Shown here: in pieces, positions 1 to 8,870 of the stretch
Position numbering within the stretch: position 1 is the first letter of the stretch
Layout: each line of letters opens with the position of its first letter
Assembly (NCBI GenBank): GCA_017961765.1
Contig: JAGCWQ010000092.1
Location: forward strand, 1 to 61,977
From: Paludibacteraceae bacterium
GTDB lineage: Bacteria > Bacteroidota > Bacteroidia > Bacteroidales > Paludibacteraceae
DNA length: 61,977 nt
Direction of reading: 5' to 3'
Translations under genes and position numbers: made by a program
Notes under the pieces: model-generated
Seen by the model: only the letters and a program-made list of their open reading frames with translations
The model's database searches: none
Told to the model about the DNA's origin: nothing

Positions 1-930
1 ATCTTGAACCAGACCTACGATAATTTTGAGTTGCTTCTTGTGGATGACGGTTCCCCTGACAAATCCGGAAGGATATGTGACGAGTATGCCCTAGCGGATA
101 CACGAGTTAAGGTTTTTCACAAGGAGAATGGAGGGGTAAGTTCTGCAAGGAATTTGGGAATAGATAATGCCCAAGGCGAGTATCTCGTATTTGTGGACTC
201 TGATGATTATGTGGGGCAGGATTATTTGTCTCACCTGCTTCAGGTGGAGTCTTCTCAATTGGTTATTGGAGGAATAGATAGAGTAAAAGGAGAATCTCAT
301 GAGTTTTTAGAATCTGATAACAAACATATAGTAGTATCTAAAGATTTGTTTTCTGAATGGAATCATAGCACAAAAAAATTTTTTTATTGGTATCCATTTG
401 CAAAACTATTTTGTATGGATATTATAAATAAATATCAGTTGAGGTTTAATACCAAACTTTTTTATTCTGAGGATTTCTGCTTTGTTATGGATTATATCTT
501 GAAGGTTCAATCATTTGATATAATGAAAGTTCATGATTATGTTCTATATGTTGAGCCAAATGAAAATAGGTCAATAAAGTATCGAATGAGTGCTGAGGAG
601 TTGATTTCTCATCATGAGATTCATGAGGCGTTATTTTCTGAACTTGAACAAATTTGTAATGGGGAGTTCTTAATTGTTAGAAGTAGTGTTTATAGAAGGT
701 TTTTTAATAGATATTTTGTTTATTTGTTTCTTAATGCAGTGACATCTCGAGAACAAATCATGATTTTAAAAAAATGGTCGGGTAAGGATAAATTCTTTAA
801 TTTGGTTTTTGGACATAAGTGGACTAAGAAAAGATTAATATTTTCTTTGATGTATTATATGCCATGTGTTACAGCTATTGTAGTTGCTTTGTTTTATAGG
901 AGGTACATTTCTGATGAATCAAAGAGTTAA
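1..930 (+). CDS. Glycosyltransferase family 2, 5' end cut by window
   Basis: This is a GT-A fold glycosyltransferase that probably adds a sugar from a nucleotide-sugar donor to a lipid-linked glycan at the cytoplasmic membrane. The reading frame is open at base 1, and the first visible residues (ILNQTYDNFELLLVDDG) match the part of GT2 enzymes that follows the first beta strand, so about 25 residues are missing upstream. Visible motifs are DDGSPD at residues 15-20 and the metal-binding D-S-D-D at 66-69. The C-terminal third is basic and hydrophobic (around 270-300), as in membrane-associated GT2 proteins. It heads the + strand polysaccharide cluster here. The family is clear; donor and acceptor cannot be told. 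Confidence 0.9.
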   Translation: MLNQTYDNFELLLVDDGSPDKSGRICDEYALADTRVKVFHKENGGVSSARNLGIDNAQGEYLVFVDSDDYVGQDYLSHLLQVESSQLVIGGIDRVKGESHEFLESDNKHIVVSKDLFSEWNHSTKKFFYWYPFAKLFCMDIINKYQLRFNTKLFYSEDFCFVMDYILKVQSFDIMKVHDYVLYVEPNENRSIKYRMSAEELISHHEIHEALFSELEQICNGEFLIVRSSVYRRFFNRYFVYLFLNAVTSREQIMILKKWSGKDKFFNLVFGHKWTKKRLIFSLMYYMPCVTAIVVALFYRRYISDESKS

Positions 931-998
931 AAGATATAGAAATATTATTTGAGTGGTATTTTCTGTGTAAATGAAGTACATATCATAATATAATTAGT

Positions 999-2207
999 AT
1001 GTTTCGATTGTTTTTTAATATTATATATTTAGTCGTATATAAATTAATCCCGATAAAAAAAGGTAGATTAGTTTTTATGAGTTATCATGGCAAATGTACG
1101 GATAGTCCGCGCTATTTGTCAGAATATATATCTAGTCATTATCCTAACTATGAGGTAATATGGTTGATTGATAGTAAGCACAAGAAAGAAGTCCCTGCTA
1201 ATATGAGAGCGAGATTGTTGGGTAGTATAGGTGGTTTTATGGCTTTGGCTTCTGCTAATATTATAGTGGACAATGTTTATTGTAATAAGTCCTTTACGTG
1301 GTATAATAATGATAAGTATGGGAGTTTTCTATATAAGTACCATTCTGTTATGATGAACAAAAGAAAACAAGTTGCCTATACAACATTTCATGGAGTGCCA
1401 TTAAAAAAAATGGGGCGTGATCGAAATAATAATTTAGTTAAAGCATTTTCGTGCCCAAATACGGTGATGTTGCTTGATAATCAGCATAGTATAAGAGTGT
1501 TCGATAAATTGACATTTGGAAAAGTTTCTATTAGAAAATGTGGGTCTCCTCGTATAGAATATTTATTGAAACAGTCCCAATGTGATTCTTCTGAAATAAA
1601 GAAACAAATGGGTGTGCCAATAGGTTATAATGTTTTAATGTATGCTCCTACTTTTAGAAATGAAGGGAAAAGTTCAGAGGGTGAAGATATCTATAGGAGT
1701 GGTTTGGAACAGCTTGAATCTTTTGATTTAGAACAATTGTTCGAAGCCATGAAGAGAAAGTTTGGAGGAGATTGGGTTATGATTCTTCGTTTTCACCAAA
1801 AGGTCGCTTCTATGGTTGATTGGAATCTGTTAAATGATAAATATTCAGGCCTTATCATAAATGGGAATAAATATGATGAAATGAATGATTACTTGTCTGT
1901 TACAGATTTGTTGATAACTGATTATAGCTCTTGTATGTTTGATTTCTCAACTTTAAAAAGGCCGTGCTTTTTATATATAAATGATTATGATAATTATAGG
2001 GACAAGGAACGTGGTTTGTATTTTGGAATAGAGGAGCTACCTTTCCCTAGTGCAAGTAGATTCGATGATTTGATTTCATTGATTCAGTCGTTTGATGAAA
2101 CTATCTATATGGACAGATTGTCTTCTTTTCATAAAGCATTAGATTATGTGATTGATTATAATGCTTCAGAAAATATAGCGAAAACTATAATAGGAGAAGG
2201 AAACTGA
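999..2207 (+). CDS. CDP-glycerol glycerophosphotransferase family protein (TagB/TagF-like)
   Basis: Members of this family (Glyphos_transf) transfer glycerol- or ribitol-phosphate from a CDP-linked donor to a glycan or lipid acceptor. Supporting segments are HGVPLKKMGRDR (around residue 131), YAPTFRNEG (around 216), LRFHQKV and, near the C-terminus, a T-D-Y-S-S-x-x-F-D motif followed by the KRPCFLY stretch typical of the donor-binding half. The N-terminus (about residues 1-18) is hydrophobic and could anchor the protein at the membrane. At 402 residues it is the single-domain size. It lies between a GT2 gene and a polymerase gene, which suggests a polyol-phosphate or similar phosphodiester in this glycan. 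No CDP-glycerol synthase gene is visible nearby. Confidence 0.85.
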   Translation: MFRLFFNIIYLVVYKLIPIKKGRLVFMSYHGKCTDSPRYLSEYISSHYPNYEVIWLIDSKHKKEVPANMRARLLGSIGGFMALASANIIVDNVYCNKSFTWYNNDKYGSFLYKYHSVMMNKRKQVAYTTFHGVPLKKMGRDRNNNLVKAFSCPNTVMLLDNQHSIRVFDKLTFGKVSIRKCGSPRIEYLLKQSQCDSSEIKKQMGVPIGYNVLMYAPTFRNEGKSSEGEDIYRSGLEQLESFDLEQLFEAMKRKFGGDWVMILRFHQKVASMVDWNLLNDKYSGLIINGNKYDEMNDYLSVTDLLITDYSSCMFDFSTLKRPCFLYINDYDNYRDKERGLYFGIEELPFPSASRFDDLISLIQSFDETIYMDRLSSFHKALDYVIDYNASENIAKTIIGEGN

Positions 2208-2256
2208 ATGATATGGCACAATGAAAATAAATAGATCCTTATAATTCAATGTTAAG

Positions 2257-3492
2257 ATGAAAGACGGACTACGATTGTACTTCTATTTGGCATTCTGTTT
2301 GGTAATCGCTATTTGTGGCTATTTTACGACCTCGATTCCTCTTATAGTTGTTTTGTTTGGGGTGGTTATGTATTCTACATATTTCCTGAAATTTGTAGAG
2401 CCAATTTATTTATATATTGGTGTTAGTATTCTGATGAGTATGGGGTCTTCTATGTTTTTTTTGTTGTTGACATTGCCTTTGTATCTTAATAAGAATTCCT
2501 ATTCGGTGATGGGCAGTATAACAAAGAGTCCGGTTGTTTTTGTAATAGTAGTTCTGTCTTTTTTGAGCTTTTGTACGGGAATTCAAGCCTCATTTACTAC
2601 AATGTTAGTTTTTTTTATGGGGATATGGTTGTATATAATGACTTCCAATATTAGTATTAATGATGATGAATTTTATATATATGTTGTTTTTTCTTTTTTA
2701 GTTGTTGCATTGACGTTGTATATTCAACTACTAAGAGGAGAGATAGTAATTTTGTACAATAGATTAGCATTTGATGATAATATTCGTAAGCTTGCAGATG
2801 TCATAGCTATTCCTGCATTTGTTTCTTTTTCATATCTTATTATGGGAAAGGGTTCTATTTCCTATAAAATTCTCTATTGTGTGGTTGGGGTATTAAGTGC
2901 AGCAATATTGATGATGACCTTAAGTAAAGGCGCTTTGATTTCTGCAATAGTTGGCTTGTTAGTAGTTCTCATAAAAAGTACTATTCGACGAGGGGGCGGT
3001 AAATCGGTACTTTATTTCCTTATACTGGGAATCTTTTCTTATTGGGCATTTTGTTTTGTTTCAAATATGGATGATACTTTTGGGGTCTCACGATTATCGG
3101 AGGAGGATGATGGTTTTTCTGGAAGGACTTATATTTGGGATTTGTATTATGTTAAATTAATGGAATCTCCTGTCCATGCAATTTTGGGATTTGGACCAGG
3201 AGAATTGCAACGTCTTAATTATTCTGAATTTTATGCCCATTCTGCATTTTTGGATATCTTTTTTTCTTATGGTATATCAATGTCAGTTATTATGTGTCTT
3301 GTCCTTATTAAGATCTTTAGATATGTGTATAGAAGTAAGGATACATTTGCAATGGCATTTTTAGTTTTTTCTTGTTTGTTATTTACAACTCATGGTTTAT
3401 GTACTAATCATCAGTTATATATTTTAGTCGCCATAAGTGTTGCTCTTGCTAAACATTCAAATAATGACACGATTTCAGATAATTGCGAATAG
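2257..3492 (+). CDS. O-antigen/capsule polymerase, Wzy-like membrane protein
   Basis: This 411-residue protein is almost wholly made of hydrophobic segments (about ten to twelve membrane helices) and carries the layout of Wzy/O-antigen ligase proteins. A large periplasmic loop contains DDGFSGRTYIWD (around residue 285) followed by a G-x-G-P-G segment and an H-x-x-F-L-D-x-F-F-x-Y-G motif (around 329-341), comparable to the conserved loop of the Wzy_C/O-antigen ligase family. Such proteins link lipid-carried repeat units into polymer on the periplasmic face of the inner membrane. Its 3' end overlaps the start of the next gene by 29 nt, so the two are probably translated together. Sequence in this family is poorly conserved, so polymerase versus ligase is not settled. 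Confidence 0.82.
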   Translation: MKDGLRLYFYLAFCLVIAICGYFTTSIPLIVVLFGVVMYSTYFLKFVEPIYLYIGVSILMSMGSSMFFLLLTLPLYLNKNSYSVMGSITKSPVVFVIVVLSFLSFCTGIQASFTTMLVFFMGIWLYIMTSNISINDDEFYIYVVFSFLVVALTLYIQLLRGEIVILYNRLAFDDNIRKLADVIAIPAFVSFSYLIMGKGSISYKILYCVVGVLSAAILMMTLSKGALISAIVGLLVVLIKSTIRRGGGKSVLYFLILGIFSYWAFCFVSNMDDTFGVSRLSEEDDGFSGRTYIWDLYYVKLMESPVHAILGFGPGELQRLNYSEFYAHSAFLDIFFSYGISMSVIMCLVLIKIFRYVYRSKDTFAMAFLVFSCLLFTTHGLCTNHQLYILVAISVALAKHSNNDTISDNCE

Positions 3493-4114
3493 CTTGATTG
3501 TAAGGTATCGATTGTTAGTACATCGTATATGTAAGTTATGTGGGTGTACCTTATATTTTTCTACAAAGTACGGAGTCAAGGCATATAATAAAAATTTATT
3601 TGTCTTGTCTAAAGAGGACTCTGTAAATATAGAAATTGTTGATATTGCAAAAATTAGATTGGGGTTTGATGCGTTGAAGGATTCATATACTCATCTTGAT
3701 AAATCTGTGGAAAATAGTCCTCATTATGAAATGGTGAAACTTCTAAATGAAGGACATGATATAACTCATTGCAGGTATGTTGAATTTGAGTTACGTGGAA
3801 TGTTAGATGGTCGTTATGAGTTGGGTCCTTTGAATCGTTTGTTGGAAAACCATATAAGTGCAAACAAACGAGAAGTTGATAATAATTATCCAATTGTATA
3901 TAAAATCGATGGCTTATACTATATTGTGGATGGCAAACATAGAATTGCTAAAGAGTTATATAAAGGGGCTAAAACAATACAATGTATAGTCGTTTCGCCA
4001 AAGATAATCTTCGCGCATATTTATACTAAGGGGATATTAGATTATATGAAAAACACTAAGGGAGGCGATAGTTATATTAAGAATATAACTCACATAGATA
4101 GATTGGCTTTATGA
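3464..4114 (+). CDS. Uncharacterised protein with ParB/sulfiredoxin-like motif in glycan cluster
   Basis: This 216-residue soluble protein is not a recognised sugar enzyme. Its only familiar element lies around residues 145-180: a strand, the sequence YYIVDGKHRIAKELYKGAKT, then another strand. This resembles the ParB/sulfiredoxin nucleotide-binding fold, whose core motif is G-x-R/H-R followed by an A-rich helix. I start it at the ATG at 3464; an upstream ATG at 3437 would extend the overlap with the polymerase gene. It ends in an ATGA overlap with the next glycosyltransferase, so it belongs to the operon. Known ParB-fold proteins bind CTP, ATP or DNA, so it could be a small kinase or nucleotide-dependent modifier of the glycan. 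That role is inference and no substrate can be given. Confidence 0.7.
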   Translation: MTRFQIIANSLIVRYRLLVHRICKLCGCTLYFSTKYGVKAYNKNLFVLSKEDSVNIEIVDIAKIRLGFDALKDSYTHLDKSVENSPHYEMVKLLNEGHDITHCRYVEFELRGMLDGRYELGPLNRLLENHISANKREVDNNYPIVYKIDGLYYIVDGKHRIAKELYKGAKTIQCIVVSPKIIFAHIYTKGILDYMKNTKGGDSYIKNITHIDRLAL

Positions 4115-5280
4115 AGATTGCTGTAGTACCGTCTTTTTATCCTAATAAATATAATCCTGAGCAGGCAATATTTATTAAGGAACAAGTTGATAGGCTTGTT
4201 TCCATGGGGCATAGTGTCTATGTCCTTAGCCCAATACTGAAATATACTCATAAAATATCCAATATAATAAAAAATCGTTATGATAGGGATTTTCAAAATG
4301 GAGTAGTTGTTTATTATAAAGAAGTTAATCTGTTTGTTCCTGCAAAAATCAGGTGGATTACAAACCTTGCCTTTTATAAGGCTCTTTTATTTTTATATAA
4401 AAATTTTATAGTTGAGTATGGGCAACCAGATGTCTTTTATGCGCATTTTTCTTTCCCAGCTGGATATGCTGCTTCAAAGTTAGCTGAAAAATATGAAATT
4501 CCCTTAGTTACAGAAGAACACTTTAGTCAATTGATGTTTCCTGTTGATAAAGGGCTTCAAAATATAGTGAGTAGGGTTATTCTTAAATCTCAGAAATTTA
4601 TTTGTGTTTCTTCGGGGTTGAAAAAATCACTTAAGAAGCAACTCGGAGATGTTGCAGATAAATGTGAGGTGGTTTCCAATATGATAAATGAGTGTTTTTC
4701 TTATACTCCTCCTCGGGTAAAGCGGAATGAGTTTGTTTTTTTTTCATTGGGTAATCTTATAAGGCGGAAGGGTTTTGATTTATTAATAGATGCTTTTTCA
4801 GAGGAGTTTATAAATGATGAAAATGTAAAGCTTGTTATTGCAGGAGATGGTCACGAATACTTTTCTCTAAAGGAAAGAGTAGGACGTTATCATCAAGAAG
4901 GCAAAATCTTATTAGTTGGACATATTGATAGAGCAGATTCATTGAAATACTATCAAATTTGTGATTGTTTCGTTCTCTCGAGTAGGTCGGAAACATTTGG
5001 ACTTGTGTATCGAGAGGCAATGGCGGTAGGAAGACCTATTATTTCTACAAATCATGGTGGATTTTCTGAAAATGATTGGCATCCAGAATTTGGTCATCTT
5101 GTTAGTATTGATGATAAACAAGCTTTGAGATCAGCTCTTCGAGAAATATATGTTAATTATCAAAAATATGACTTACGCAAAATATCAGAAATATGTTTAG
5201 CTACATGTGCTCCAAGAATTGTTATGAATCAGATAGAATCACTCTTAATAAAAGCAACTTTAGAATACAATGAACGATAA
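4111..5280 (+). CDS. Glycosyltransferase family 4 (GT-B)
   Basis: This 389-residue GT-B enzyme has the usual two Rossmann-like halves. The N-terminal acceptor half opens with MKIAVVPSFYPN and contains D-V-F-Y-A-H-F-S-F-P-A-G. The C-terminal donor half contains FFSLGNLIRRKGFDLLIDA (around 209-228), VIAGDG and the E-x7-E signature in SETFGLVYREAMAVGRP (around 303-320). Such retaining transferases work on the cytoplasmic side of the membrane, building the repeat unit. Its start shares ATGA with the stop of the ParB-like gene, and its end overlaps the next GT2 gene by 11 nt, which is strong evidence of one transcript. The sugar transferred cannot be deduced. Confidence 0.9.
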   Translation: MKIAVVPSFYPNKYNPEQAIFIKEQVDRLVSMGHSVYVLSPILKYTHKISNIIKNRYDRDFQNGVVVYYKEVNLFVPAKIRWITNLAFYKALLFLYKNFIVEYGQPDVFYAHFSFPAGYAASKLAEKYEIPLVTEEHFSQLMFPVDKGLQNIVSRVILKSQKFICVSSGLKKSLKKQLGDVADKCEVVSNMINECFSYTPPRVKRNEFVFFSLGNLIRRKGFDLLIDAFSEEFINDENVKLVIAGDGHEYFSLKERVGRYHQEGKILLVGHIDRADSLKYYQICDCFVLSSRSETFGLVYREAMAVGRPIISTNHGGFSENDWHPEFGHLVSIDDKQALRSALREIYVNYQKYDLRKISEICLATCAPRIVMNQIESLLIKATLEYNER

Positions 5281-6190
5281 ATTAGTTTCGGTTGTCATTC
5301 CTACATATAAGAGACCTTTTATGGTCGCTCGAGCTGTAGATAGTGTGTTAAATCAGACTTATCCACATATAGAAATATTAGTTGTTGATGATAATGAACC
5401 ATTTTGGCCAGAACGTAAAGAAACAGAAAGTGTAATGGCTCAATATAGGAATAACTCTAGGGTTATATATTTACAACATGAGAAAAATAGGAATGGTTCG
5501 TCTGCAAGAAATACAGGATGGCGTCAAGCAAAAGGAGAATATATTACGTTTCTTGACGATGATGATGAAATATCTCCTTTAAAGATTCAAAAACAGGTAG
5601 AATGTTTAGAGTCTATAGATGATAGTTGGGGTGCCTGTTATACTAGGTATCATACTTTAATGAAGGATGGAAGTATTCAAAAGTCAATTACTAATCAAAG
5701 TGGAGACGTTTATATAAGGGCTCTTATGCGTAGTTTCTATATGGGGTCAGGTTCAAATGTCCTTTTTAGGAAAAAGGTGGTTGATGAGATAGGCGGGTAT
5801 GATGAATCGTTTAAGCGTAATCAAGATATTGAATTTATTGCACGTGCATTTGAAAAATATAAAGTGGCTTTTGTTGATGAAGATTTATTAACTGTTCATT
5901 GGGAAGTTCGTGATGTTAAACGGAATTACGAATTTATAGATGATGTTACAGTTTTTTATCTTGAGAAGATGAAGAATTATATAGACAGATTGTCTCATAG
6001 GGATAAACATCGGGTATTATCGGTAATTGCTTTGGATAGGGCGCGTGTTGCATTTTATTATGGAAAATATAAAGAAATTTTTCGCATTTTACGAGAAAAC
6101 AATGTCACTAGTGTGGAATTTATTTGTTATATAGGCTATCTGTTGAAAAGGGTAATTACGAAAAAATCATATGGTTTTTATCTTGATTAG
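5270..6190 (+). CDS. Glycosyltransferase family 2
   Basis: This is an inverting GT-A transferase of 306 residues. The N-terminus (SVVIPTYKRPFMVARAVDSV) and the VVDDNE motif around residue 40 form the nucleotide-binding site; FLDDDDE (around 93-99) is the metal-binding DxD element. GSNVLFRKKVVDEIGGYDE followed by FKRNQDIEF matches the acceptor/base region in which the ED-type acid is replaced by Q-D. The C-terminal quarter is basic and may lie on the membrane. The gene overlaps its upstream neighbour by 11 nt, so it is part of the same operon. Family assignment is firm; the specificity is unknown. Confidence 0.9.
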   Translation: MNDKLVSVVIPTYKRPFMVARAVDSVLNQTYPHIEILVVDDNEPFWPERKETESVMAQYRNNSRVIYLQHEKNRNGSSARNTGWRQAKGEYITFLDDDDEISPLKIQKQVECLESIDDSWGACYTRYHTLMKDGSIQKSITNQSGDVYIRALMRSFYMGSGSNVLFRKKVVDEIGGYDESFKRNQDIEFIARAFEKYKVAFVDEDLLTVHWEVRDVKRNYEFIDDVTVFYLEKMKNYIDRLSHRDKHRVLSVIALDRARVAFYYGKYKEIFRILRENNVTSVEFICYIGYLLKRVITKKSYGFYLD

Positions 6191-6225
6191 TCAGTTGTAT
6201 TTTTAGATATCTTTTTAGTTAAAGC

Positions 6226-7368
6226 ATGTGTACAAATCCCAAAAAACTTGTTCGTGCAGTTACTGCTGCTCAGTCTGTGGTATTTTTTGAACCGATGATT
6301 GATGATCTTCAGAGAAAAGGATATGAGATTATTTCGGTTTCTTCTGCTGGCTCTCAATTAGATCGTCTTCGTGGGAAAGGAGTAAGGGTTATAGAGGTGG
6401 ATATGTATCGTCGTTTTTCTCCTATTAATGATTTGAAATCCTTATGGAGGTTAATTCAGGTCTTTCGAGAGGAGAAACCTTATATGGTGCATAGTATGAC
6501 CCCCAAGGCAGGAACGCTATGCATGTTGGCTGCTTGGATCACAAGAGTACCTCGTAGGGTTCATACTTTCACTGGATTAGTGTGGCCAACTTCAACAGGG
6601 CTTTCTCGTAAAATTTTGATGTTCTCGGATTGGTTGACATGTATGTGTGCTACACATGTTATACCAGAGGGTCGGGGCGTTTTGAATGATTTGAGGCTTC
6701 ACATTACACGAAAGCCAATGAGAGTGTTAGGGTATGGTAATGTGAGAGGTGTGGATTTGGATCATTGGCAAATCTCGAATGCACCAAAGGATAAAGTGGC
6801 TTCAATTAGGAACGAGGCATTATTTACCTTCGTTTTCGTGGGTAGGATTGTTAAAGATAAAGGAATAAATGAACTAGTAGTGGCTTTTGAAAAGACGCAC
6901 GAAGTATATCCACAAACTCGTTTGTTCTTAGTCGGCACATTTGAGTCGGATATTGATCCTATATCTTCTATTACGTTGGACAAGATTGAAAATAGTTTAG
7001 CTATTGAAGCTGTTGGACCTCAGTATGGTAATGATTTATTGGCTTATTATGCGGCAAGTGATTGCTTTGTTTTCCCAAGTTATCGTGAAGGTTTCCCTAA
7101 TACGGTTCTTGAGGCTGGTGCAATGGGCTTGCCTTCTATTGTTACAGATATCAATGGTAGTAACGAAATCATAGAAAATGGTAAAAATGGCATAATAGTT
7201 CCTTCGAAAGACTCAGAGTCTCTTTTTGTTGCCATGAAAGGAATGATTGAAGATGAAAAACAAAGGCAGAGGATGAAGTCTAATGCTCGTCCAATGATTG
7301 CTTCTAGATTTGAACAAAGTTATGTCAAAAAGTGTTTGCTCGATTTTTATGATGATATTTCTGTTTGA
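6226..7368 (+). CDS. Glycosyltransferase family 4/1 (GT-B), PglA/CapM-like
   Basis: The N-terminal half (about 1-190) carries PMIDDLQRKGYEI and HSMTPKAGTLCMLAA. This combination recurs in the transferases that add an early sugar to the undecaprenyl-linked first sugar (for example PglA of glycosylation clusters). The C-terminal half has FVFVGRIVKDKGINELVVAF and the donor-binding E-x7-E region in SYREGFPNTVLEAGAMGLP (around 283-301). The length, 380 residues, is normal. It closes an AT-rich run of seven genes and is followed by a 359-nt gene-free stretch, so transcription may end or restart here. The second-step role is inferred only from resemblance. Confidence 0.88.
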   Translation: MCTNPKKLVRAVTAAQSVVFFEPMIDDLQRKGYEIISVSSAGSQLDRLRGKGVRVIEVDMYRRFSPINDLKSLWRLIQVFREEKPYMVHSMTPKAGTLCMLAAWITRVPRRVHTFTGLVWPTSTGLSRKILMFSDWLTCMCATHVIPEGRGVLNDLRLHITRKPMRVLGYGNVRGVDLDHWQISNAPKDKVASIRNEALFTFVFVGRIVKDKGINELVVAFEKTHEVYPQTRLFLVGTFESDIDPISSITLDKIENSLAIEAVGPQYGNDLLAYYAASDCFVFPSYREGFPNTVLEAGAMGLPSIVTDINGSNEIIENGKNGIIVPSKDSESLFVAMKGMIEDEKQRQRMKSNARPMIASRFEQSYVKKCLLDFYDDISV

Positions 7369-7727
7369 ATTATGGCAAGGGTGTTAGTTTATGTGTTGTC
7401 TGTCCTGCGATTCATGTCATAAATATCTCGCATTTAGGCTGGAAAATAATCCCCATTGATATAGGATGAGTTGCCCCTGACCGGTAGAATCTCGGATAAT
7501 AGGAATAAGCTCAAATTGGGAATCAATCATCCGATGTTTTCTATCATAAGAGCGTAGGGTTTATACCCGACGTAGAGAAATGTCGCCCTTAGTGTTGGGG
7601 CGGCATGATGGTAGAAGAATTCTTGAAAGGATGACATTGTAATAGGATTAGTGTGTAAACCCTATCAATATTTATCAATTTCCAATTTATACAATTATTG
7701 GCAATTCACATCTGAAAATCGAAGCAT
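7369..7727 (+). other. Gene-free stretch between AT-rich glycosyltransferase block and nucleotidyltransferase gene
   Basis: No convincing open frame or TAnnTTTG promoter box is visible in this 359-nt gap. It marks a visible change from very AT-rich genes upstream to more balanced genes downstream. Its only structure is the pair of hairpins at 7553-7606. It could be a scar of cluster assembly, or a leader for the gene at 7728. Confidence 0.4.
7553..7606. repeat. Two adjacent imperfect inverted repeats
   Basis: Two hairpins stand side by side. The first pairs CGTAGGGT (7553-7560) with ACCCGACG (7565-7572) around a TTAT loop with one mismatch. The second pairs ATGTCGCCC (7580-7588) with GGGCGGCAT (7598-7606) with one G-T wobble. 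Neither is followed by a T-run, so they do not look like terminators. They could be REP-like repeats, an element end, or a structured 5' leader. Confidence 0.4.
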
Positions 7728-8870
7728 ATGTTAACCCATACGCAACAAACATTGCTCTCTCTTTTACGCATGGCATTGAGTCGGTCTAAGGGTTTCCCTT
7801 GGATGTCTGATGTCGATTTGAAAAGCGTAATTGATTTGGCTGAGGCGCAGGGGGTGTCGTATGTCGCTTGCGATGGGTTGAAGAAATTGTACGAGAAAGC
7901 GGAGTCGGATGAGGTGATAGCACAATCGTTGTCTCCATTGAAATCGGTAAAATCAGAGTCGTTGGAGCTTAGTTGGTTGGGCAAGACGATGAAGGCGGAG
8001 CGAATCTACAAACACTATGTTCAAGACCTTTTGAAGTTGGTGGATTTTTTTTCTTCCAACGGAATTAGAACGATGGTATTGAAAGGATATGGATTGTCTC
8101 TCAATTATCCCATACCTGCCCATCGTCCCATAGGAGACATTGACGTTTATCTTTTTGGTGAGGCGGATAGTGCTGACAAGATGCTGAAAAACCAACTGGG
8201 AATCCATTTTATTCCCAATGAGCCTAATCACAGTGTATTTTCCTTTGGAAATTGTATGGTGGAAAATCACCGCTACATTTTGAACATCTATAAAATTCCT
8301 TCCAATAGGAGATTGGAGGTGTTGTTGGAAAAGTTGGCGGAAGAAGCGAATGCATATGCCGAAGAAGGAAGAATTATCTATCTTCCTTCTGTCAATTTCA
8401 ATTCGGTTCATTTGCTTCGGCATATGGCGAGTGATTTTGCTACCATCACAACTTCTCTTCGGCATGTATTGGATTGGTGTACGTTTGTCCATGCCCATGC
8501 AGATGAGATGGATTGGGGCTTTCTCCGAAAAGTGGCGCATGAGTTGAACGTGCATCGTTTTTTGAATGCTCTCAATAGCATTTGTGTCGATTATTTTGGA
8601 TGTCCTTCGGAGGAGTTCCTTGTCGAAGAACTTGATGATGTATTGCGCGACCGAGTTTTGTCGGAGATATTAAATCCGGCATTTAAGGAGAAGATACCGT
8701 CACGGAAAATCAGCCTTTCGTATGGTTGGGTGAAGATTAAAAGGATGTGGAGAAACCGATGGAAGTATCAGTTGGTGTTTAGTGATAGTTTCTGCCAATT
8801 GTTTTATTGTTCGTTGAAAAATAGAATATTTAAATCGATATATGCTTTACGAAATAGCTCATTTAGTTAA
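7728..8870 (+). CDS. Nucleotidyltransferase family protein (NTP_transf_5-like)
   Basis: This 380-residue protein matches the large nucleotidyltransferase family often found in Bacteroidota capsule and lasso-type clusters. Around residues 111-140 it has VLKGYGLSLNYP and then HRPIGDIDVYLF, where the G-D-I-D carries the two metal-binding aspartates of the pol-beta-type fold. A helical region (about 215-260) with HLLRHMASDF follows, as in the family. Members are presumed to transfer a nucleotidyl or similar group, but the substrate is not known. The C-terminal 40 residues are strongly basic. The gene overlaps the following GNAT gene by 29 nt, so the pair is translationally coupled. Confidence 0.75.
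   Translation: MLTHTQQTLLSLLRMALSRSKGFPWMSDVDLKSVIDLAEAQGVSYVACDGLKKLYEKAESDEVIAQSLSPLKSVKSESLELSWLGKTMKAERIYKHYVQDLLKLVDFFSSNGIRTMVLKGYGLSLNYPIPAHRPIGDIDVYLFGEADSADKMLKNQLGIHFIPNEPNHSVFSFGNCMVENHRYILNIYKIPSNRRLEVLLEKLAEEANAYAEEGRIIYLPSVNFNSVHLLRHMASDFATITTSLRHVLDWCTFVHAHADEMDWGFLRKVAHELNVHRFLNALNSICVDYFGCPSEEFLVEELDDVLRDRVLSEILNPAFKEKIPSRKISLSYGWVKIKRMWRNRWKYQLVFSDSFCQLFYCSLKNRIFKSIYALRNSSFS

Noticed and set aside
7953-8555. A 200-residue open frame on the - strand.
   Set aside because: It lies wholly within the nucleotidyltransferase gene, which has clear family motifs on the + strand.
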